64,000 bases of DNA, taken from contig NZ_MSCI01000002.1 of the NCBI RefSeq assembly GCF_002954585.1, positions 1,266 through 65,265 on the forward strand, given 5' to 3'. The position numbers were made by a program, and so were the translations under genes. Source of the DNA: Vibrio chagasii (lineage in GTDB: Bacteria; Pseudomonadota; Gammaproteobacteria; Enterobacterales; Vibrionaceae). The first letter of the stretch is position 1. Every line of letters starts with the position of its first letter. Shown one piece after another: positions 9,147 to 16,861 of this stretch. Below the pieces are notes generated by a model. It had not been told where the DNA came from and did no database searches. It saw only the letters and a list, made by a program, of their open reading frames with translations.

Positions 9147-10910
9147 CTATTCTGCGGATGAAACATTGTTTTCTGCTTGAGATACTTTCTTGTATTGAAC
9201 CTGTGAAAAGTCTTTGTTTGGAAATAAAAACTTTGCTTCACTACGGATTTGTTCCGCTTTGCTCTCTTCCCCTAAACCTTGGTAAGCAAGGATCAGGTTA
9301 CTGTAGAACGCTGGTCTTGGTTTACTCTTTATAATCTCTAGTGACCAATCTACGTAAGGCTGAATAAGGCTCGGATCGCCTTTATAAAGACCAATGTTCA
9401 GGTAGGTGCTGTATATGTCCCAATCGTAGCGATCTTTCCAAACTACAGGGTTGGTGACTTGTTTGAGAATATCTGGGTTTTTAGGTTTAGATAGCTCAAA
9501 TTTGGTCAGTACGTAGTTGCTATGCAGTGCACTCAACATGTAAACACTCACCAGAATGGGTAACACTAAGCTGATCACTCTAAATAGTGTTTTACTGATG
9601 ATGCTAAACGACTGCTGATAGTGACGTGAAGCACGCTGGTCGACCCAATAAATCAATATGATAAAGGTTATCCAGTGTATCGTTGAGTGATAGAACGGGT
9701 ACTCTAGCTGAGAGTGTAAAAGTATCGGTATGAATAGCGCCAATAAAGCTAAGCGTGTTCCTTTCGCTGAGCTCGAGATACGCGACAATACTAGTACTGC
9801 GGCAATCAATATTCCTATGATAGGTACAATACCGCCCTCAACTCCCCAGAATAGAAACTCATTGTGGGGATGATCCATTGCTGGAAGCCCCGGATGGTAG
9901 TTTGGATTGAGTTGGTGCTGACGAGCGGTATACAGGGTGTACTCTGATTCAAATTTTCCGTATCCGTAACCAGTAAATGGCTTCTCCACCAACATGTGTA
10001 ATGTTTGCGGGAAGATGTAAGCGCGAGCGCTCTCTAGGTCCGCTTTTTTACTCGCTATACTATTTGTAGTGCTAAGGCTGATTACTGAAAATGCAACTAC
10101 GATACCGACAGCAACGGATGCACACCATCCGTAGAAGCGTTTCTTGGTCGAGAACTTGTAGAGGTAAGGCAGAATACACACGAACCCAATGAGTGCTGCT
10201 AACCAACCTGTGCGTGATGCGATTATGATCAGCAGTGGTACCGTTAACGTTGGTGTCAGGTAAAGTAAAAATGATTCACTAATCTTGTGGTTGTACTTGG
10301 CTGGCTGCCTCGCTAATAGGTAAGCAGAAAGGACAAAACCCGTCGCTAAAAAGCTCGCCATCACATTAGGCTGCTGGAAGATCCCATAAGGACGATTGGC
10401 TTCAGTGTTGTAACCAAATAGGTTACCAGGCTCCAGCAAAAAATATTGCACATAGCCAAACAGTGCCTGTATGACGACAGCAAGTACGATGAACCACAGC
10501 ATGCGCTGTTTATGTTTATTACTGAATTTGAATTGTTGAAGAACCACAAATAAGGCAAAGCCAGCCCATAACCCAAGTAATCGGCCTGAAGCCCCTTGCG
10601 GCGAAGCGTTGCTGTATAGAATAGGCAATGTCAGTATCACGCAGCTTATCAGCAAACCTATGGTTAACTTGGAATACTTGAGTACTCGATTGGTCGCTAG
10701 TTGATAAAAGCCAATCGCTAAAGTGAAGCTTAGAGCCAGCCAAGTCGTCGGATTAAAGGATAGAGCAAGGCCCGAACCACCTGGGTTAGGCATGAAAAAA
10801 TGCATGGCGAGTAAGAACACAACAGCTAATGAAGCAAGGAATGCTTTGTTGAGAGGTAGCTGAGTGACCTGATGCTCTAGCTGGGTTCCGCTAGTGTGTA
10901 TTGTTGCCAT
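9147..10910 (-). CDS. pglL: PglL-type O-oligosaccharyltransferase (Wzy_C family)
   Basis: A 587-residue inner-membrane protein with about a dozen membrane helices. It resembles PglL/PilO enzymes, which move a lipid-linked glycan onto Ser/Thr of exported proteins. Visible features are the N-terminal HFFMPNPGGSGLALSF region typical of the PglL_A domain, the large periplasmic Wzy_C loop with the conserved HPHNEFL histidines, and a soluble C-terminal tail with TPR-like repeats. The V. cholerae homologue beside uvrA is reported to have oligosaccharyltransferase activity. An O-antigen ligase (WaaL) is the main alternative, but the N-terminal motif and lack of LPS genes nearby argue for PglL. The target protein is not known from sequence; type IV pilins are a reasonable candidate. 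Confidence 0.83.
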   Translation of the reverse strand: MATIHTSGTQLEHQVTQLPLNKAFLASLAVVFLLAMHFFMPNPGGSGLALSFNPTTWLALSFTLAIGFYQLATNRVLKYSKLTIGLLISCVILTLPILYSNASPQGASGRLLGLWAGFALFVVLQQFKFSNKHKQRMLWFIVLAVVIQALFGYVQYFLLEPGNLFGYNTEANRPYGIFQQPNVMASFLATGFVLSAYLLARQPAKYNHKISESFLLYLTPTLTVPLLIIIASRTGWLAALIGFVCILPYLYKFSTKKRFYGWCASVAVGIVVAFSVISLSTTNSIASKKADLESARAYIFPQTLHMLVEKPFTGYGYGKFESEYTLYTARQHQLNPNYHPGLPAMDHPHNEFLFWGVEGGIVPIIGILIAAVLVLSRISSSAKGTRLALLALFIPILLHSQLEYPFYHSTIHWITFIILIYWVDQRASRHYQQSFSIISKTLFRVISLVLPILVSVYMLSALHSNYVLTKFELSKPKNPDILKQVTNPVVWKDRYDWDIYSTYLNIGLYKGDPSLIQPYVDWSLEIIKSKPRPAFYSNLILAYQGLGEESKAEQIRSEAKFLFPNKDFSQVQYKKVSQAENNVSSAE

Positions 10911-10923
10911 AAATCCCTAACCT

Positions 10924-10963
10924 TATAAAAACGGAGCTTGTTCCTTTTGAAACAAGCTCCGTT
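10924..10963 (-). terminator. Terminator of uvrA
   Basis: A 13-bp perfect stem (AACGGAGCTTGTT with AACAAGCTCCGTT, eight-base loop) is followed on the minus strand by TTTTTAT. It lies between the uvrA stop and the pglL start, so pglL probably has its own promoter. Confidence 0.88.
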
Positions 10964-11006
10964 ACTTTAACATTTTTCTGTCCGCCCGCAGGACGCTATT
11001 TTACAC

Positions 11007-13838
11007 CTAGTTCAAATTTAACATAGGCTTAAGGAAGCGTGCTGTATGTGAACCTTCGATTAGTGCCACATCTTCTGGTGTGCCTTCTGCAACAATTTCA
11101 CCACCACCTTGACCACCCTCAGGGCCGAGATCGAGTATCCAGTCTGCAGTTTTAACGACATCCAAGTTGTGTTCAATTACCACAACGGTATTACCGTGAT
11201 CACGCAGTCGATGTAACACGGTTAGTAGCTGTTGGATATCGTGGAAGTGAAGGCCTGTTGTTGGTTCATCCAGAATGTATAACGTCTTTCCTGTATCTCG
11301 CTTCGACAACTCACGAGCCAATTTAACACGTTGAGCCTCACCACCAGATAGGGTAGTCGCGGCTTGGCCCAAGCGAATGTAAGAAAGGCCGACATCCATG
11401 AGAGTTTGCAGTTTACGCGCGATTACTGGAACCGGATTAAAGAACTCACGTGCGTCTTCTACGGTCATTTCCAGTACTTCGTCGATGGTTTTACCCTTGT
11501 AGCGAACTTCTAGTGTTTCACGGTTGTAGCGCTTGCCCTTACACACATCACACGGTACATAAACGTCCGGTAGGAAGTGCATTTCTACCTTGATAACACC
11601 ATCGCCCTGACAGGCTTCACAGCGTCCGCCACGCACGTTAAAGCTGAAGCGACCCGGTTTGTAACCGCGCGAACGTGACTCCTGTGTACCCGCAAATAAC
11701 TCACGAATTGGTGTGAAGATCCCTGTATAGGTTGCAGGGTTTGATCTTGGTGTTCGACCGATAGGGCTTTGGTCAATATCGATGACTTTATCGAAATGCT
11801 CTAAGCCTTTAATTTTCTTATGAGGTGCCGGTACTGCTGTCGTTGCACCGTTGAGTTGGGTGTGAGCAATCTTAAAGAAGGTATCATTAATCAGTGTCGA
11901 CTTACCTGACCCCGATACTCCTGTGATACAACTGAATAGGCCAACAGGGATAGTCGCTGTGACATTTTTCAAGTTATTACCGGTAGCCCCAATGATCTCG
12001 ACGACTTTTTTCTTGTCGATTGGTGTTCGTTGTTTTGGTACTTCAATCTCTTTTACGCCACTCAGGTACTGACCTGTCAACGAGTTTGGGTTGTCGATGA
12101 TATCTTGCATAGTACCTTCTGCGACGACGTGGCCGCCGTGCACGCCAGCACCTGGACCAATATCAATCACATGGTCTGCACAGCGAATAGCGTCTTCATC
12201 ATGCTCAACGACAAGCACTGTGTTGCCTAAGTCTCTGAGATGAATCAGGGTTTGCAGCAGTCGCTCATTGTCACGCTGGTGAAGGCCAATCGATGGTTCA
12301 TCCAATACATACATAACCCCCACCAAGCCGGCACCGATCTGACTTGCGAGACGGATTCGTTGTGCTTCACCACCAGATAGGGTTTCAGCACTGCGTGATA
12401 GGTTGAGATAGTTCAAACCTACATTAACTAAGAAGTGCAGGCGATCATTGATCTCTTTCATTACCTTATCGGCGATTTGTCCACGTTGACCGTCTAACTT
12501 CAACTCTTGGAAAAATTGCAGTGCGTCAGCAATGCTTAGCTCAACGATTTCAGGCAGTGTTGTATCGCCAATGAAGACATTACGAGCTTCTAATCTCAAG
12601 CGTGTACCATCACAGCTAGAGCATGATTTCGTTGAGATGTATTTAGCAAGGTCTTCACGGACTGCGTTTGATTCTGTATCACGGTAACGGCGCTCTAGCG
12701 TATTCAAAATGCCTTCAAATGGGTGACGTTTGACTCGAATATCACCACGATCATTGATGTATTTGAATTCAACTTCAGTACGACCTGAACCTTTCAGAAT
12801 AATCTCTTGAATCTTCTTCGGTAGAGAATTAAATGGTGCAAACAGATCGAAACCATAGTGTTCAGAGAGCGATGTTAGCATCTGGAAATAGTAGTAGTTC
12901 TTTTGATCCCAGCCCTTAATTGCTCCGTCTGCAATACTAAGATTCTCATCTAAGATTACCCGACTCGGATCAAAGTACTGCTGAACCCCAAGGCCATCAC
13001 AAGTGCCACATGCACCAGCTGGGTTGTTGAATGAGAATAGGCGAGGCTCAAGCTCTTGCATGCTATAACCACACTTTGGACAAGCGAAGTTTGCAGAGAA
13101 TACGATCTCTTCTTGGTCTGTTTCATCCATCCAACCAACGACAGCAATACCACCAGATAGTTCTAATGTGGTCTCGAATGATTCAGCTAAACGTTGTTGA
13201 AGATCAGGACGAACCTTGAATCTGTCTACCACGACTTCAATGGTATGCTTTTTATGAAGTTCTAGAGCTGGTGGATCGGATAGGTCGCATGTCTCACCAT
13301 CAATACGCGCGCGGATAAAGCCCTGAGCCGCCAAGTTTTCCAGTGTTTTTACGTGCTCACCTTTACGCTCTTTAATGATTGGTGCTAAGAGCATCATCTT
13401 TGAACCAACAGGTAGCTCAAGTACCTTATCCACCATTTGGCTGATGGTTTGTGCGGCAAGCGGTGTATTGTGTTCTGGGCAGCGAGGTTCGCCGACTCGC
13501 GCGTAAAGGAGTCTCAGGTAATCATACACTTCTGTAATTGTGCCGACCGTCGAGCGAGGGTTGTGAGACGTCGATTTCTGTTCTATCGAGATGGCGGGAG
13601 ATAAGCCTTCGATGTGGTCGACATCGGGCTTTTCCATGAGGGATAGAAATTGGCGAGCATAGGCAGACAGAGACTCAACATAACGGCGTTGCCCTTCAGC
13701 GTAGAGGGTATCAAACGCAAGTGATGACTTACCTGAACCAGAAAGACCTGTGATAACAATCAACTTATCACGAGGGATGGTGAGGTTTACGTCTTTGAGG
13801 TTATGCGTACGAGCGCCTCTAATTTCTATTTTATCCAT
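11007..13838 (-). CDS. uvrA: Excinuclease ABC subunit A
   Basis: UvrA finds DNA lesions and loads UvrB in nucleotide excision repair. The 943-residue length is standard. Two ABC ATPase modules are visible: Walker [10 protein letters not shown] at residues 31-39 and GVSGSGKST near 640, with [11 protein letters not shown] and [11 protein letters not shown] signatures. Zinc-binding cysteine pairs occur in CPKCGY with CGTCDG, and in CEACQGDG with CDVCKG. The start [14 protein letters not shown] matches the family N-terminus. A LexA box lies about 65 bases upstream. In E. coli uvrA is divergent from ssb; here galU and qstR sit between them. Confidence 0.98.
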   Translation of the reverse strand: MDKIEIRGARTHNLKDVNLTIPRDKLIVITGLSGSGKSSLAFDTLYAEGQRRYVESLSAYARQFLSLMEKPDVDHIEGLSPAISIEQKSTSHNPRSTVGTITEVYDYLRLLYARVGEPRCPEHNTPLAAQTISQMVDKVLELPVGSKMMLLAPIIKERKGEHVKTLENLAAQGFIRARIDGETCDLSDPPALELHKKHTIEVVVDRFKVRPDLQQRLAESFETTLELSGGIAVVGWMDETDQEEIVFSANFACPKCGYSMQELEPRLFSFNNPAGACGTCDGLGVQQYFDPSRVILDENLSIADGAIKGWDQKNYYYFQMLTSLSEHYGFDLFAPFNSLPKKIQEIILKGSGRTEVEFKYINDRGDIRVKRHPFEGILNTLERRYRDTESNAVREDLAKYISTKSCSSCDGTRLRLEARNVFIGDTTLPEIVELSIADALQFFQELKLDGQRGQIADKVMKEINDRLHFLVNVGLNYLNLSRSAETLSGGEAQRIRLASQIGAGLVGVMYVLDEPSIGLHQRDNERLLQTLIHLRDLGNTVLVVEHDEDAIRCADHVIDIGPGAGVHGGHVVAEGTMQDIIDNPNSLTGQYLSGVKEIEVPKQRTPIDKKKVVEIIGATGNNLKNVTATIPVGLFSCITGVSGSGKSTLINDTFFKIAHTQLNGATTAVPAPHKKIKGLEHFDKVIDIDQSPIGRTPRSNPATYTGIFTPIRELFAGTQESRSRGYKPGRFSFNVRGGRCEACQGDGVIKVEMHFLPDVYVPCDVCKGKRYNRETLEVRYKGKTIDEVLEMTVEDAREFFNPVPVIARKLQTLMDVGLSYIRLGQAATTLSGGEAQRVKLARELSKRDTGKTLYILDEPTTGLHFHDIQQLLTVLHRLRDHGNTVVVIEHNLDVVKTADWILDLGPEGGQGGGEIVAEGTPEDVALIEGSHTARFLKPMLNLN

Positions 13839-13902
13839 CTCAACAGACCATGTAATTTTTAGTGGCTAAAGTATTACATAGAGTGAGATTTGTGCAAAGT
13901 TT

Positions 13903-13922
13903 TACTGGATAAAAAAACAGTA
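13903..13922 (-). promoter_or_regulatory. LexA (SOS) box upstream of uvrA
   Basis: TACTGGATAAAAAAACAGTA fits the LexA operator TACTG-N10-CAGTA; within CTGT-N8-ACAG only one base differs. It lies 65 bases upstream of the uvrA start and touches the end of the galU terminator. uvrA is a classic SOS gene. Confidence 0.8.
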
Positions 13923-13954
13923 ATTAAAAGGGCGACTCCTAAAGCCGCCCTTTA
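13922..13954 (-). terminator. Terminator of galU
   Basis: On the minus strand AAAGGGCG and CGCCCTTTT form the outer stem, with a short inner CT/AG pairing, followed by a T-rich tail. It lies some 30 bases after the galU stop and adjoins the LexA box of uvrA. Confidence 0.8.
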
Positions 13955-13986
13955 CATCGTATGAAATGTTACTTACCGGTCAGTAG

Positions 13987-14859
13987 TTATGCTTCTTTCT
14001 GTGTTGCGTGTTTGCCTAACTCAACTTGCTGCTGGTCTTTCTTGTATAAGTTTTCAAAGCAGTAGTTTGTTGCTTCGATGTAGCCTTCTACGCTACCGCA
14101 GTCAAAACGCTGACCTTTAAATTTGTATGCCAATACACAACCTGCTTTTGCTTGTTTAAGCAGCGCATCGGTGATTTGGATCTCACCACCTTTACCAGGC
14201 TCCGTTTGCTCGATCAGTTCGAAGATATCTGGAGTCAGGATGTAACGACCAATGATCGCTAGGTTGCTTGGTGCGGTGCCTTGCTCTGGCTTTTCCACCA
14301 TGTCATCAACACGGAACAAATCGTCTTTGATCATTTCACCTGAGATAACACCGTACTTATGGGTCTCTTCTTCAGGTACCTCTTGAACCGCAACAATAGA
14401 ACAGCGGAACTGTTTGTAAAGGGCTACCATTTGCGCCAACACGCCTTGTTGTTCATTCACACATAGGTCATCGGCAAGTACTACTGCAAATGGTTCGTCA
14501 CCCACAAGTTCGCGACCAGTCAAGATAGCGTGACCTAAACCTTTCATTTCACGTTGACGAATATAGGTAAAGTTTGCAGCTTCAATTGTTTCACGAATAT
14601 TAACCAGAAGGTCTTCTTTATTGGTGCCACTGATCTGGTGTTCAAGCTCGTAGTTCTTGTCGAAGTGATCCATGATCGAGTGCTTGCCACGACCCGTTAC
14701 GATACACATTCCGTCCATACCAGCTTCGATGGCTTCCTCAACGCCGTACTCAATCAGTGGTTTGTTGACTACTGGCATCATTTCTTTCGGCATTGATTTG
14801 GTTGCTGGTAAGAAGCGTGTACCGTAGCCAGCTGCCGGGAAAAGGCACTTTTTGATCAT
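13987..14859 (-). CDS. galU: UTP-glucose-1-phosphate uridylyltransferase
   Basis: GalU makes UDP-glucose from UTP and glucose-1-phosphate for LPS core, capsule and other glycans. The 290-residue protein has the N-terminal nucleotide-binding loop AAGYGTRFLPATKSMPKEM, a VLADDL metal-site motif and the late KFKGQRFDCGSVEGY stretch. An AAAGGG Shine-Dalgarno lies about eight bases before the ATG. The gene is followed by its own terminator and preceded by qstR on the same strand with a 157-base gap, so it probably has a separate promoter. Confidence 0.96.
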   Translation of the reverse strand: MIKKCLFPAAGYGTRFLPATKSMPKEMMPVVNKPLIEYGVEEAIEAGMDGMCIVTGRGKHSIMDHFDKNYELEHQISGTNKEDLLVNIRETIEAANFTYIRQREMKGLGHAILTGRELVGDEPFAVVLADDLCVNEQQGVLAQMVALYKQFRCSIVAVQEVPEEETHKYGVISGEMIKDDLFRVDDMVEKPEQGTAPSNLAIIGRYILTPDIFELIEQTEPGKGGEIQITDALLKQAKAGCVLAYKFKGQRFDCGSVEGYIEATNYCFENLYKKDQQQVELGKHATQKEA

Positions 14860-15016
14860 CGTAAGACCCTTTATCTATAATAATTATTGATTCAACCTGA
14901 GCGGTTGATATTTCTGAGGGCAACTCTAGCACAAATTTTGTCGAAAATTCAGCAACAATCCGTATGGCTAACCAGAGCTTCCCTCAAAATTATCATCACT
15001 TTAAGAGGTGGATCAA

Positions 15017-15664
15017 TTATGCAAGCAGGTTCTGGTTTGCCCATGCGATCGCTTGGACTCTATTTTTTACCGCCAGTTTGCGGAATATTTGATAGAGGTG
15101 GGACTTCACGGTGAACTCACTGATAAATAGGTCGTCAGCTATTTGTGTGTTCGATGAGCCTGATTGGAGGCAACGAATGACCTGGATCTCGCGAATAGTG
15201 AGATCAACATTAGTAGGCGTTGTGTTGGTATTGACCATATTACGGTAGTAAAACAGCAATTGATTGGTAACCTTTCTTGGTAGCCAGTTTTCGCCATTGA
15301 TTATCTCTTGTAAACCATGAGCAATTTTGTCTTTTTTATCTGTGTTATAAAACAGCCCTTTTAACACACCAAAAATCAAAAGCTCTGAGGTCGGCAGTTG
15401 CTGTGGGACATTAAACAAAATGATCTCATGATTTTTCCACATCACGGTCAAGTTAGGGCTGGTTGCTAATAGCTCTGGCACTTGCTTATAGTCGACAAGA
15501 AGAATGCGATTACTCTGCTTTCTGTCTACTAACATTAAGTCGCCTGGCGTCATCTTGTACAAGATAATAGACAGGTGTTTTTCTATTTCTTTTACGTGTA
15601 AGTAAGTATCACTTGGGTCGATGCACATAAAGTGTAAAGTGCGAGCGTATCGAGACTTTCTCAT
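15017..15664 (-). CDS. qstR: LuxR-type regulator QstR (competence / T6SS)
   Basis: A 215-residue protein with a C-terminal LuxR-type helix-turn-helix (about 150-210; LTIREIQVIRCLQSGSSNTQIADDLFISEFTVKSHL in part). The N-terminal region resembles a receiver-like or VpsT-like domain but lacks an obvious phospho-acceptor signature. Size and position, between galU and ssb and next to uvrA and pglL, match QstR of V. cholerae, which joins quorum sensing (HapR) and chitin sensing (TfoX) to activate DNA-uptake and type VI secretion genes. A GGAG sequence seven bases before the ATG supports the start. The name rests on family resemblance plus synteny; targets in this organism are unknown. Confidence 0.85.
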   Translation of the reverse strand: MRKSRYARTLHFMCIDPSDTYLHVKEIEKHLSIILYKMTPGDLMLVDRKQSNRILLVDYKQVPELLATSPNLTVMWKNHEIILFNVPQQLPTSELLIFGVLKGLFYNTDKKDKIAHGLQEIINGENWLPRKVTNQLLFYYRNMVNTNTTPTNVDLTIREIQVIRCLQSGSSNTQIADDLFISEFTVKSHLYQIFRKLAVKNRVQAIAWANQNLLA

Positions 15665-15868
15665 TGAAACTCCATGTCTAAATTTAATGAGGTTTCACGT
15701 TGTCATGCAGACTTTTGCTTCTCTAGCACCATCGTTGTTACTTGCGTTGAACATCAACTCTTAAAGTAAATGAGTGGTTTGTCAGTGGAGAAAAAAGCAA
15801 CATCGCTCTGAATATCATGATTTGTTACGTTTTTATTCTTTGTCGTGAAGTGAGAATAGGAATGCGAT

Positions 15869-15896
15869 TTATCACAGCAGAAAAGCATGCTATTCT
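15869..15896 (+). promoter_or_regulatory. Candidate ssb promoter
   Basis: TTATCA (15869-15874) and TATTCT (15891-15896) are spaced by 16 bases and precede the ssb start by about 50 bases. Each hexamer matches four of six consensus bases, so the call is tentative. I saw no LexA box in this intergenic region. Confidence 0.35.
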
Positions 15897-15943
15897 TGTG
15901 CGCTAAAAATTTTCTGAGACTATGAATTTAGACGGAGCAAATC

Positions 15944-16498
15944 ATGGCTAGCCGTGGAGTTAACAAAGTTATATTAGTGGGTAACCTAGGTAATGACCCA
16001 GAAATTCGTTACATGCCAAATGGCGGCGCAGTAGCGAACATTACCATTGCAACGTCAGAGTCATGGCGTGATAAAGCAACTGGCGAACAGCGTGAAAAAA
16101 CAGAATGGCACCGTGTTGCTCTGTTTGGCAAGCTAGCTGAAGTTGCTGGTGAGTACCTACGTAAAGGTTCTCAAGTTTACATTGAAGGTCAACTGCAAAC
16201 TCGTAAATGGCAAGATCAAAGCGGTCAAGATCGCTACACAACTGAAGTTGTGGTTCAAGGCTTTAACGGCGTAATGCAAATGCTAGGCGGTCGTGCTCAA
16301 GGTGGCGCACCAGCTCAAGGCGGCATGGGTGGCCAGCAACAGCAAGGCGGTTGGGGTCAACCTCAGCAGCCGCAACAGCAGCAGCAATACAGTGCCCCAG
16401 CTCAACAGCAGCCGAAAGCACCTCAACAAGCTCCTCAGCAGGCTCAACCTCAATATAATGAGCCTCCGATGGATTTTGATGATGACATCCCGTTCTAG
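15944..16498 (+). CDS. ssb: Single-stranded DNA-binding protein
   Basis: SSB coats single-stranded DNA and recruits replication and repair proteins. The N-terminal OB fold (about 1-112) begins [21 protein letters not shown] Gly/Gln-rich linker with repeated QQQ and QAPQQ follows, and the extreme C-terminus MDFDDDIPF is the acidic partner-binding tip. The 184-residue length is typical. A GGAG Shine-Dalgarno precedes the ATG, and a terminator follows at 16556. Confidence 0.98.
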   Translation: MASRGVNKVILVGNLGNDPEIRYMPNGGAVANITIATSESWRDKATGEQREKTEWHRVALFGKLAEVAGEYLRKGSQVYIEGQLQTRKWQDQSGQDRYTTEVVVQGFNGVMQMLGGRAQGGAPAQGGMGGQQQQGGWGQPQQPQQQQQYSAPAQQQPKAPQQAPQQAQPQYNEPPMDFDDDIPF

Positions 16499-16555
16499 AT
16501 CATGCATAAACACAAACTGTAAATAAAAACGTTAATTTACAGATTTAGATGCAAT

Positions 16556-16582
16556 AACCCAGCAGAAATGCTGGGTTTTTTT
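16556..16582 (+). terminator. Terminator of ssb
   Basis: AACCCAGC, loop AGAAAT, GCTGGGTT, then a run of T residues, about 60 bases after the ssb stop. Confidence 0.9.
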
Positions 16583-16658
16583 ATTGTGTCACTTTTGTAT
16601 TTATTAAGTTTGATTCAGTGTGGCTAGTGTTGTTTGTATTCAAAATATACCTTGAGAT

Positions 16659-16685
16659 AAAAAACGGCCTTGAGGGCCGTTTTTA
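16659..16685. terminator. Terminator after the lipoprotein gene
   Basis: AAAACGGCC, loop TTGAG, GGCCGTTTT, with A and T runs on both sides. It can end the minus-strand lipoprotein transcript and back up the ssb terminator from the other side. Confidence 0.85.
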
Positions 16686-16732
16686 GTTTCATTGATAGCT
16701 TTACTATTGCTCAGGGCATTACTGATTCGAAG

Positions 16733-16861
16733 TAAAGGTATAGGTATTACCGTTACTTATAGTCAAAGCACTATCAAATGCCTCATCTACTAAGAACTAA
16801 AGGTAAAGGTATTACCGTTACTTATAGTCAAAGCACTATCAAATACCTCATCTACCAATAT
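16733..16861. repeat. 65-bp tandem duplication over the 3' end of the lipoprotein gene
   Basis: Two copies, 16733-16797 and 16798-16861, start with TAAAGGTA and share nearly all bases (GGTATTACCGTTAC, ATAGTCAAAGCACTATCAAA, CCTCATCTAC). The second copy codes for the last residues of the lipoprotein; the first lies after its stop codon. The 65-base period is not a multiple of three, so the first copy falls out of frame. Read alone, it would encode VDEAFDSALTISNGNTY plus a few more residues, nearly identical to the present C-terminus. Confidence 0.9.

Noticed and set aside
15855..15885. CRP or competence-type (CRP-S) site between qstR and ssb, around TGCGATTTATCACA
   Set aside because: The half sites are four bases apart instead of six, so the symmetry needed for CRP is absent.
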